Below, one piece after another: positions 58,348 to 64,000 of a stretch of 64,000 bases of DNA (its first letter is position 1; every line of letters starts with the position of its first letter). Below the pieces are notes generated by a model. It did not search any database, was not told the DNA's origin, and saw only the letters and a program-made list of their open reading frames with translations. Location: assembly GCF_003350505.1 (NCBI RefSeq), contig NZ_QQAY01000006.1:62001-126000 (forward strand), given 5' to 3'. This DNA comes from Falsibacillus pallidus (GTDB taxonomy: Bacteria; Bacillota; Bacilli; Bacillales; DSM-25281). A program made the position numbers and the translations under genes.

Positions 58348-58695
58348 TCACTCAAATGGCGTTTCGCTGATTTCCAATGCAACTGCAAGCTTGCCGTCAA
58401 AACCGTGGCCAGCCATCAGAAGACGTCCTTCTTCATCCATTTCAAAGTGAGTCAATCCTTCAGCATAAATCCAACCGATTTCAAGCTTCAATCCTGTTCT
58501 GAACGGGCCGTCGCCGACGATTTTGCCGTGTTCATAAGTCACTTTGGCATTCCGGATATAAGCGCCTGCGGAGAAAAATCCCTCGTTAAAATGCGAGGCG
58601 TATGCGCCATTTGTCGTTTCTAAATGTATATAGACCGGCTTCCCGGCGAATTGATCAATCAAAGGCTGAACATTCCCAATTGTGATAGGTTCCAT
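58348..58695 (-). CDS. yojF: YojF family protein (DUF1806)
   Basis: A 115-residue protein. VQPLIDQFAGKPVYIHLETT at the N-terminus and YIRNAKVTYEHGKIVGDGPF then KLEIGWIYAEGLTHFEMDEE match the YojF family. Its biochemical role is unknown, but it is nearly always next to bshB2, as here, which suggests support of bacillithiol synthesis. A well-spaced AGGAGG-like site precedes the ATG. Confidence 0.9.
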   Translation of the reverse strand: MEPITIGNVQPLIDQFAGKPVYIHLETTNGAYASHFNEGFFSAGAYIRNAKVTYEHGKIVGDGPFRTGLKLEIGWIYAEGLTHFEMDEEGRLLMAGHGFDGKLAVALEISETPFE

Positions 58696-58796
58696 TCCAG
58701 GTCCTCCTTCTTCTGACTAAACGTCAATATCTATTACCATCTTACTAAAATTCCTTTATGAATGCTAAAACCCTGTTTCAGTTTTTTTCTTAATCA

Positions 58797-58827
58797 AAAA
58801 AAAGGCCCGGAGGAACCGAACCTTTTT
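58797..58827 (-). terminator. Rho-independent terminator downstream of pdxK
   Basis: Minus-strand stem AAAGGTTCGG/CCGGGCCTTT, loop TTCCT, then TTTTTTTT. It ends the pdxK transcript before the yojF promoter. Confidence 0.8.
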
Positions 58828-58857
58828 AATATATGTGCTATTAAGGTTTATTACTCT

Positions 58858-58987
58858 GTTCAGACTGATTGAAAGCGTTTGTCAGTCGAGGCGCGGGTCC
58901 GATGAGGAGCGGAGTTGCCTTAAAGGGCAATGAGCATCCGAAGAGGACCCGCAACGAAGAATGCGAGCGCTTGTCAACAGTCTGAAC
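58858..58987. repeat. 130-bp imperfect palindrome between pdxK and its terminator
   Basis: Outer arms GTTCAGACTG/CAGTCTGAAC are perfect. Inner GCGGGTCC (58893-58900) pairs with GGACCCGC (58945-58952), and the tip is TTGCC/GGCAA (58915-58930). The arms also match between these anchors in part. The outer arm touches the pdxK stop codon. It would form a long RNA hairpin at the 3' end of the pdxK message. The sequence resembles hairpin repeats I recall from other Bacillus genomes. Confidence 0.8.
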
Positions 58988-59796
58988 TATTCTTGGATAC
59001 GGTTGTAGGCGCCGTGCATGACAGGTCCAACGTATTCGTTTAATTTAAAGCCATGTTGGATTGCAGCTGTCACGAATTTTTTCGCTTCTCTTACAGCAGC
59101 TTCAACAGTCAAGCCGTTTGCCAGGTTGGCCGTGATGGCAGCAGCGAATGTACAGCCTGCACCATGGTTGTAGGAAGTATCCACTTTGTCAGCTTCTAAC
59201 ACTGTAAACTCGGATCCATCAAAGAATAAATCGACCGCGTTATCATGCTGCAGCTGCTTTCCGCCTTTGATGACAACGTTCTTAGCGCCAAGTTCATGGA
59301 TCTTGCGGGCCGCTTCTTTCATATCATCGATGGATTTCAATGGTCCGTTTTGAGCCAATTGTCCAGCTTCGAACAGATTTGGCGTGACAACAAGGGCTCT
59401 AGGCAAGAGAAGTTCCCTCATGGCATCCGTTGTTTCCGGGTGCAGGACCTCATCTTCCCCTTTGCAGATCATAACAGGATCGATGACTACTTTAGCCAGG
59501 CCGTGTTCATCGATTTTGCGAGCAGCCAGTTCGATGATTTCCACAGAACCGAGCATCCCTGTTTTCATAGAGTCGATGCCAACGGAAAGAATGGTTTCCA
59601 ATTGTGCCTCAACTGTGCTGACAGCCTGTGGGAAAACGTTGTGGTGCCAGTGGTTTTTAGGGTCCATTGCGACAATTGTCGTCAAAGCGGACATGCCGTA
59701 TACGCCATGCTCCTGGAATGTCTTTAAATCTGCCTGGATCCCTGCACCGCCGCTGGAATCAGAACCTGCGATTGTTAAAACTTTTTTCATTGTCAT
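58987..59796 (-). CDS. pdxK: pyridoxine/pyridoxal/pyridoxamine kinase (ThiD-like PdxK)
   Basis: A 269-residue ribokinase-fold enzyme. LTIAGSDSSGGAGIQADLKT, VIDPVMICKGEDEVLHPE, VVTPNLFEAGQLAQNGPL, NVVIKGGKQLQHDNAVDLF and YNHGAGCTFAAAITANL match B. subtilis PdxK (YwdB), a ThiD-related kinase that phosphorylates vitamin B6 vitamers. A true HMP kinase is the alternative, but the VFPQAVSTVEAQLETI region is closer to PdxK as I remember it. AAGGGGGA precedes the ATG. Confidence 0.88.
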   Translation of the reverse strand: MTMKKVLTIAGSDSSGGAGIQADLKTFQEHGVYGMSALTTIVAMDPKNHWHHNVFPQAVSTVEAQLETILSVGIDSMKTGMLGSVEIIELAARKIDEHGLAKVVIDPVMICKGEDEVLHPETTDAMRELLLPRALVVTPNLFEAGQLAQNGPLKSIDDMKEAARKIHELGAKNVVIKGGKQLQHDNAVDLFFDGSEFTVLEADKVDTSYNHGAGCTFAAAITANLANGLTVEAAVREAKKFVTAAIQHGFKLNEYVGPVMHGAYNRIQE

Positions 59797-59852
59797 GAAA
59801 AATCCCCCTTTATATTTGAAACATCTATCGGCAATTGATTATCATTGATATA

Positions 59853-60024
59853 GGCTATTTTCTTAAAGATTGTTGCTTTAGCATTAAAACAGGATAACTT
59901 ATGCAATTTTTGCTGAAGATTTAGCTCGAAAAGAGCCTGGATACTCCAACTCAGCGCACCAGTCAGCTAGTTTAACGTTAAAATCGGCATTAAGATTTTA
60001 ACAACATAGTTTACGAAAACAGCC
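59853..60024 (+). repeat. dispersed 172-bp element, copy 3
   Basis: Starts GGCTATTTTCTTAAAG, has GAAAAGAGCCTGGATACTCC, the hairpin GTTAAAATC/GATTTTAAC around GGCATTAA, and ends TTTACGAAAACAGCC. It occupies more than half of the 319-bp gap between pdxK and mobA. Compared with copy 1, the stem differs by a paired C-G to A-T change. Confidence 0.88.
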
Positions 60025-60115
60025 TTGATATAAACTCTTTTTTTAGAATAAATCATTCCCAACCTAATGACAAATTTTTTTGACTATAACATATGAAGTG
60101 AAAGGGCGTGAAGCG

Positions 60116-60730
60116 ATGAAATGGTCGGCTCTGCTGCTGGCTGGCGGTCAATCGTCGAGAATGGGGCAAAAGAAACACATGATGCAGCTGGAAGGACGCC
60201 CTATGATCGATAGGCAGATTGACCGGTTTGCCAATCATTGCGAGGAAATCCTTGTCGTTGCCAATGACGGCTTGGAAATCAGCGATGAGCATGTCAAAGT
60301 CATGCCCGATATTGAACGTTTCAAAGGGGACGGGCCTCTTGCTGGCCTATACACAGGATTGAAAAACAGCCGATCAGATGCAGTTTGCTTGATCGCTTGT
60401 GATATGCCTTTTGCTTCTGTAAAGATGGCAAGCTGGCTGTCAGAAGTGCTGGATGAAGGATATGATGCTGTCATCCCTCGTTTGAAGGGGCGCAGTCATC
60501 CACTTTTCGCCTGCTATCATAAGAGGATTTTACCGATTGTTGAAGAACAGCTTATTTTGGGTAAAAGAAAAATGCAGGATATGATTGACCGTATAGCTGC
60601 GAGAGAAGTACAGGAAAGCGAAGCGCCTGAATGGGATGCAGAGAAGCTCGAATGGATTCTTTTCAATATGAATACACCGGAAGACTACGAGACAGTACGC
60701 AGAAAGATCGAGGAAGGGGATATATTGTGA
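60116..60730 (+). CDS. mobA: molybdenum cofactor guanylyltransferase
   Basis: A 204-residue nucleotidyltransferase. The GTP-binding motif is ALLLAGGQSSRMGQKKHMMQ, followed by GDGPLAGLYTGLKN and LIACDMPFASVKMASWL with the metal-binding Asp. HPLFACYHKRILP is also conserved. It attaches GMP to molybdopterin to form the guanine dinucleotide cofactor. An upstream extension to 60080 is open, but the LLLAGG alignment favours the ATG at 60116. The stop overlaps moaE. Confidence 0.92.
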   Translation: MKWSALLLAGGQSSRMGQKKHMMQLEGRPMIDRQIDRFANHCEEILVVANDGLEISDEHVKVMPDIERFKGDGPLAGLYTGLKNSRSDAVCLIACDMPFASVKMASWLSEVLDEGYDAVIPRLKGRSHPLFACYHKRILPIVEEQLILGKRKMQDMIDRIAAREVQESEAPEWDAEKLEWILFNMNTPEDYETVRRKIEEGDIL

Positions 60731-61194
60731 ATAGCTGCAGTATTACAAGGGAACCAATCAAAGTGGAGGAAATCGCTTCACGTGTCACCCGTCCAGAGGC
60801 AGGAGCCGTTGCTCTTTTCATCGGTACGGTCAGAGAATTGACGGGGGATAAACGGACCCTTTATCTAGAATATCAAGCCTATGAAGCAATGGCTGTGAAA
60901 AAATTGGAGCAGATAAGGACGGAAATCGGGGAAAGGTGGCCGGATGCTCAAGTTGTCATCGTACATAGGATCGGCCGTTTGGAAATTACGGATATTGCCG
61001 TTGCGATTGCGGTATCCACTCCTCACCGTGACAGCGCCTATGAAGCCAACCGCTATGCCATTGAAAGAATTAAAGAAATCGTCCCCATCTGGAAAAAGGA
61101 ACATTGGGAAGACGGGGAAGAGTGGATCGGAAACCAAAAAGGAACACAAGAATATAAAACCGGAAAGCCTGAGGTGACGGAAATTGAAAATTAA
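60727..61194 (+). CDS. moaE: molybdopterin synthase catalytic subunit
   Basis: A 155-residue MoaE. AGAVALFIGTVRELTGDKRT, LEYQAYEAMAVKKLEQI, VIVHRIGRLEITDIAVAIAV and STPHRDSAYEANRYAIERIK define the family, and PIWKKEHWEDGEEWI holds the catalytic Lys region. With MoaD it inserts sulphur into precursor Z to make molybdopterin. The GTG start at 60727 overlaps the mobA stop (GTGA), which fits coupling; the longer frame upstream lies inside mobA. Confidence 0.93.
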   Translation: MNSCSITREPIKVEEIASRVTRPEAGAVALFIGTVRELTGDKRTLYLEYQAYEAMAVKKLEQIRTEIGERWPDAQVVIVHRIGRLEITDIAVAIAVSTPHRDSAYEANRYAIERIKEIVPIWKKEHWEDGEEWIGNQKGTQEYKTGKPEVTEIEN

Positions 61195-61420
61195 AGTGCT
61201 GTTATTTGCCCACCTGCAGGAAGAAGCGGGAAAAGGCGAAGTAGAGTTAGAGCTTCAAGGAGATACAGTCAAGGAATTGATGGCCGTCATGGAAAAGGAG
61301 TATCGGCTAACAAGACTCCCACAGGCCATGATTGCAGTCAATGAAGAATTTGCAGATGAAGAGACGGTGTTAAAAGAAGGAGATTCCGTTGCCATTCTGC
61401 CCCCGGTCAGCGGTGGATGA
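61184..61420 (+). CDS. moaD: molybdopterin synthase sulphur carrier subunit
   Basis: A 78-residue ubiquitin-like protein ending VAILPPVSGG; the terminal Gly-Gly is adenylated by MoeB and carries the sulphur. KIKVLLFAHLQEEAGKGEVE and MIAVNEEFADEETVLKEGDS are typical. The start is TTG with GAGGTGACGG upstream, overlapping the end of moaE by 11 nt. Confidence 0.92.
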   Translation: MKIKVLLFAHLQEEAGKGEVELELQGDTVKELMAVMEKEYRLTRLPQAMIAVNEEFADEETVLKEGDSVAILPPVSGG

Positions 61421-61480
61421 GATAAACAATAGGGATTTAAAATAGAAGGAAATCCGCAGTTGAAAGGAAGGGATTGCAGC

Positions 61481-62497
61481 ATGGAACGGTACTCGAGACA
61501 GATAAGATTTGCCTCGATTGGAGAAAACGGCCAGAAACAACTTGCTGACAGTCATGTGCTGATAGTGGGAGCTGGTGCCCTCGGATCAAGTGCGGCAGAG
61601 ATGCTTGCCAGAAGCGGCGTCGGCAGGCTCACAATCATCGACAGGGACTACGTGGAGGAAAGCAATTTGCAGCGCCAGCAGCTGTACGCCGAAGAGGATG
61701 CAGAGATGAAATGGCCAAAAGCTGCAGCCGCAGAAAAAAGACTCGGACAGATCAATGGATGGATCGATATTCAATCGATTGTAGGGGAAGCAGATCCGCA
61801 GACGCTTGATAAACTCGCAGCAGAAGCAGATCTCATCATTGATGGAACAGACAATTTTGAAACAAGATTCATCATCAATGACTGTGCTTACAAACACGGG
61901 ATTCCATGGATTTACGGAGGGTGCGTCGGGAGCTTCGGCATGGCCTATACGATGCTTCCCGGAAAATCTCCATGCCTTCATTGCCTGTTGAAGCGGGTTC
62001 CCGTCCAGACAGAGACGTGTGAAACGGCGGGGGTCATCGCCCCGATCGTTCAGATGGTCGCTGCTCATCAAACAGCAGAAGCTCTGAAATTGTTGACAGG
62101 GAATCAGGATGCCGTGGCAGGGCAGTACCGCTCCTTTGATTTGTGGCACAACCAGTACATATCAGTCAAAACAGACTCCATCCATGATGAGGCCTGTCTC
62201 ACGTGCGGCGAATCCCCGTCCTACCCGTTTTTAGAAAAGGAAAATGCCATGAAAACAACGGTCCTTTGCGGAAGGAGCACGGTGCAAGTGAGGCCGGCTG
62301 CACCGAAGGAACTGAACCTGCAGACAATGGCGCTGCAAGCGAGAAAAGCAGGATACGAGATAAGTGGGAACCCATACCTGCTGTCAATAGAAACAGGAGA
62401 GAACCGAATCGTCGTGTTCCATGACGGAAGAGCACTCGTGCACGGAACCTCAGATGAGGCCCAGGCAAAAAAACTATATCAATCGTTGATCGGATAA
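61481..62497 (+). CDS. moeB: MoaD-activating adenylyltransferase MoeB
   Basis: A 338-residue E1-like enzyme. HVLIVGAGALGSSAAEMLAR binds ATP, IDRDYVEESNLQRQQLYAEE is conserved, zinc Cys pairs appear in PCLHCLLKRVP and EACLTCGESPS, and a candidate catalytic Cys lies in ETCETAGVIAPIV. The last 85 residues (with VVFHDGRALVHGTSDEA) are an extension seen in Bacillus MoeB and are not a rhodanese domain. It adenylates the MoaD C-terminus. GGAAGGGA selects the ATG at 61481. Last gene of the cofactor cluster. Confidence 0.92.
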   Translation: MERYSRQIRFASIGENGQKQLADSHVLIVGAGALGSSAAEMLARSGVGRLTIIDRDYVEESNLQRQQLYAEEDAEMKWPKAAAAEKRLGQINGWIDIQSIVGEADPQTLDKLAAEADLIIDGTDNFETRFIINDCAYKHGIPWIYGGCVGSFGMAYTMLPGKSPCLHCLLKRVPVQTETCETAGVIAPIVQMVAAHQTAEALKLLTGNQDAVAGQYRSFDLWHNQYISVKTDSIHDEACLTCGESPSYPFLEKENAMKTTVLCGRSTVQVRPAAPKELNLQTMALQARKAGYEISGNPYLLSIETGENRIVVFHDGRALVHGTSDEAQAKKLYQSLIG

Positions 62498-62502
62498 ATC
62501 AC

Positions 62503-62536
62503 AAAAAAGGATGCAGCCTCCAAGCTGCATCCTTTA
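62503..62536. terminator. terminator between moeB and the YflT gene
   Basis: AAAGGATGCAGC/GCTGCATCCTTT hairpin with a 6-nt loop; convergent genes on both sides. Confidence 0.88.
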
Positions 62537-62544
62537 CTGCTTTC

Positions 62545-62898
62545 TTAATAAGTGTGTGTATTGTTCATCTCATGCGCTTCCTTTGAAGCAACCAGCACTA
62601 GCTTACCCTTATCGAGTTCAGATTCGTAGCGATCCGCTTCCACCTCTGTCACACCCAATGAACGCATCTTAGAGCGGAGTTCATCCCCGCGGGAGCGGAA
62701 AAGATTCCCGAAAGATTCAAAAAGGCCCTGCTCCTTGAAACTAACATCACCTGTATCCGTAGCTTCCGTCAAATCCTCTGAACGATCACGATTATGGGCG
62801 AAAATATAGATTTCTTCCTCGCCGTAGCCCTGGCTTTTCAGTGCCTCTACCGTATTGACCGCTTCTACACCATTTTGTACGACCTCAACTTTATACAT
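62545..62898 (-). CDS. YflT/general stress protein 17M-like protein
   Basis: A 117-residue protein beginning KVEVVQNGVEAVNTVEALKS QGYGEEEIYIFAHN-type strands, the opening of the YflT domain. The second half (SFGNLFRSRGDELRSKMRSL, then GVTEVEADRYESELDKGKLV) is an amphipathic helix-strand unit. Members in Bacillus are general stress proteins of unknown activity. GAGGAGGAA selects the ATG at 62898. A sigma-B-like promoter lies about 70 nt upstream. Confidence 0.85.
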   Translation of the reverse strand: MYKVEVVQNGVEAVNTVEALKSQGYGEEEIYIFAHNRDRSEDLTEATDTGDVSFKEQGLFESFGNLFRSRGDELRSKMRSLGVTEVEADRYESELDKGKLVLVASKEAHEMNNTHTY

Positions 62899-62965
62899 GA
62901 ATAATTTCCTCCTCGTATTATCGTTTTCATTTATTGTCAGGAATTTAAAAAACGTATTACATATA

Positions 62966-62991
62966 TAACCCAATCATTTTGACTTTAAAAC
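62966..62991 (-). promoter_or_regulatory. candidate sigma-B promoter of the YflT gene
   Basis: On the minus strand GTTTTA, 14 bp, GGGTTA. This is close to the sigma-B consensus (GTTTAA, 12-15 bp, GGGWAW), with mismatches in both boxes. It suits a general stress gene. Confidence 0.5.
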
Positions 62992-63092
62992 CTGGCCGTC
63001 ATTTCCAGCACCCTTAAGCTTCCCCATCAACAAGCGAAACGTGGTATGGTAGAAGAAGAAATTCAAGCATTCCTTATTAAGGAGGCGAAAGA

Positions 63093-63779
63093 ATGATACC
63101 TCGATTGAATAATGACTGGGATAGCCTATTGTCCCAGGAATTTGAAAAGGACTATTTCAGGAGATTGGAACAGTTCCTTGGTGAAGAATATGAAACTCAG
63201 AACATTTTTCCGGCAAAAAAAGACGTGTTTAACGCCTTAAAATATACTCCCTATCATAATGTCAAAGTCGTCATCCTTGGCCAGGACCCATATCATGGGG
63301 AAGGGCAGGCGCATGGGTTGAGTTTTTCCGTCCTCCCCGGAGTGGCAACCCCGCCTTCTTTAAGAAATATATTTAAAGAACTGAATGCAGATACAGGTGC
63401 GGAAATCCCTGCCCACGGCTTTCTTAAGAGCTGGAGTGAACAAGGGGTCCTGCTGCTGAATACCGTTTTGACGGTAAGGAAAGGACAGGCCCATTCCCAT
63501 CAGAAAAAGGGGTGGGAGACCTTCACGGATCAAATCATTTCCATACTGAATGAGCGGGAAAAGCCTGTCATCTTTTTACTTTGGGGGAAGCCTGCCCAGA
63601 AGAAAATGGATTTAATAGATTGCGAGAAGCACGTGGTACTGACCTCGCCTCACCCAAGTCCATTGTCAGCGAGAAAAGGATTTTTTGGCAGCCGCCCGTT
63701 CTCCAAAATCAATCATCTTCTTATGGAACAAGGGGAGGAGCCGATTCAGTGGGGAATTCCAAAAACTGATGAAAAATGA
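63093..63779 (+). CDS. ung: uracil-DNA glycosylase, family 1
   Basis: A 228-residue UDG. The catalytic water-activating motif is [20 protein letters not shown] with Asp65, and the DNA-intercalation loop is [20 protein letters not shown] with the active-site His. [11 protein letters not shown] and [15 protein letters not shown] are also conserved. It removes uracil from DNA at the start of base excision repair. AAGGAGGCG precedes the ATG. A parS site lies 13 nt past the stop. Confidence 0.97.
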   Translation: MIPRLNNDWDSLLSQEFEKDYFRRLEQFLGEEYETQNIFPAKKDVFNALKYTPYHNVKVVILGQDPYHGEGQAHGLSFSVLPGVATPPSLRNIFKELNADTGAEIPAHGFLKSWSEQGVLLLNTVLTVRKGQAHSHQKKGWETFTDQIISILNEREKPVIFLLWGKPAQKKMDLIDCEKHVVLTSPHPSPLSARKGFFGSRPFSKINHLLMEQGEEPIQWGIPKTDEK

Positions 63780-63792
63780 CAAAATTTTACTT

Positions 63793-63808
63793 GTTTCACG
63801 TGGAACAT
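63793..63808. promoter_or_regulatory. parS centromere-like site (ParB/Spo0J binding)
   Basis: TGTTTCACGTGGAACA is a 16-bp near-perfect palindrome (one mismatched pair) and agrees with the bacterial parS consensus TGTTNCACGTGRAACA. B. subtilis ParB/Spo0J binds such sites clustered around the origin. It lies between ung and the next gene, so it is not coding. Confidence 0.9.
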
Positions 63809-63830
63809 GTCGGATGAGGGGATATGAAGA

Positions 63831-64000
63831 TGAATGATGCAGGAAACCAGATTAATTGTTTTAAGTGCCGCTATTTCTTCGTCACATGGGATGCAAAAAG
63901 TCCAAGAGGGTGCAAAGCCTATGGATTTAAAAGCGCCCTTGTTCCTTCAAAAGTGGTCAAGCAGGCTTCAGGGCAGGAATGTCTGAAATTCATGCCTAAA
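63831..64000 (+). CDS. small Cys-containing protein, N-terminal part (cut by window edge)
   Basis: The first 56 codons are visible. NCFKCRYFFVTWDAKSPRGC and KAYGFKS show a CxxC pair followed by another Cys, and a further Cys appears in GQECLKFMPK, giving a four-Cys pattern suited to zinc binding. The family is unassigned by me, but similar short proteins sit next to ung in related genomes, as far as I recall. GAGGGG at 63817-63822 favours the ATG at 63831 over the one at 63825. Confidence 0.72.

Noticed and set aside
58868-58882. TGAAAGCGTTTGTCA as a possible cre site
   Set aside because: It needs an insertion to fit the consensus and lies within the 130-bp palindrome, not at a promoter.
1-64000. 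tRNA, rRNA, riboswitch, prophage or transposase genes
   Set aside because: Read for them in every gap and among the proteins; nothing was supportable.

Overview
The window reads as ordinary chromosome of a moderately low-GC, Gram-positive, spore-forming Bacillaceae. Strong AAGGAGG-type ribosome binding sites, several TTG/GTG starts, bacillithiol synthesis (bshB2-yojF), a quinol oxidase operon (qoxABCD), the sporulation inhibitor Sda and a good sigma-K promoter all point that way. Many genes resemble Bacillus subtilis genes of the yw/yx region left of the origin (nnrD/yxkO, ywbD, ywbE, qox, pdxK, ung). A ParB-type parS site beside ung fits an origin-proximal position. I cannot name the species; a Rossellomorea/Bacillus-like genome is my guess. 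I found no rRNA, tRNA, prophage, transposase or CRISPR-Cas.

Layout. 1-7.5 kb: a partial DUF899 gene, a VOC protein, a YlbL/SepM-like PDZ-Lon protease, nnrD, a ZIP metal transporter, an aromatic-acid-exporter-like protein, a GNAT enzyme and an RlmI-like methyltransferase. 7.5-15.3 kb: an MMPL exporter with its TetR regulator and matching operators, a nuclease-helicase fusion (TTG start), and a DEAD-box helicase with ywbE. 15.4-20.9 kb: phnC-phnE-phnE, with phnD separate and convergent, then a 5'-nucleotidase. 20.9-26.3 kb: an ArsR regulator with a leaderless-looking transcript and two half-size DMT transporters, then a MerR-controlled acyl-CoA ligase and acyl-CoA dehydrogenase. 26.7-36.6 kb: NhaC-type antiporter, two-component system with a DUF2231 membrane protein, dehydrogenase, CPA-type antiporter, haloacid dehalogenase, DUF915 hydrolase, and a double P-loop ATPase behind a sigma-K promoter. 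36.7-44.2 kb: DUF389 protein, the kbl-tdh threonine catabolic operon with a cre site, and qoxABCD with a Rex/Fnr-like palindrome. 44.2-53.2 kb: small or unknown membrane proteins, an orphan sporulation-type kinase, two orphan peptide-type ABC permeases, sda, atoE and an autoregulated MarR. 53.3-64 kb: AlkD-like glycosylase, HAD phosphatase, an ABC-2 exporter operon with TetR and paired operators, bshB2-yojF, pdxK, the molybdopterin genes mobA-moaE-moaD-moeB, a YflT stress protein, ung and parS.

The most unusual content is intergenic. Six gaps carry arrays with an almost exact 21-bp period. Their units fall into three unrelated sequence families (TATGCGC..., ..ACTTT..GG, GCTAGAA..), so the period is conserved while the sequence is not. 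Two families occur downstream, in a fixed orientation, of a dispersed module containing CCCCGGTTTTTGTCGA. A separate dispersed element of about 172 bp occurs in four copies; it has near-inverted ends and an internal hairpin whose stem covaries between copies. One copy supplies the last codons and stop of the helicase gene. I know of no description of the 21-bp arrays and regard them as the best candidate for something undescribed.

Regulation can be read from sequence in many places: palindromic operators beside TetR, MarR, MerR and ArsR genes, tandem repeats before the DUF2231 gene, a cre site before kbl, and Rho-independent hairpins after most transcription units.
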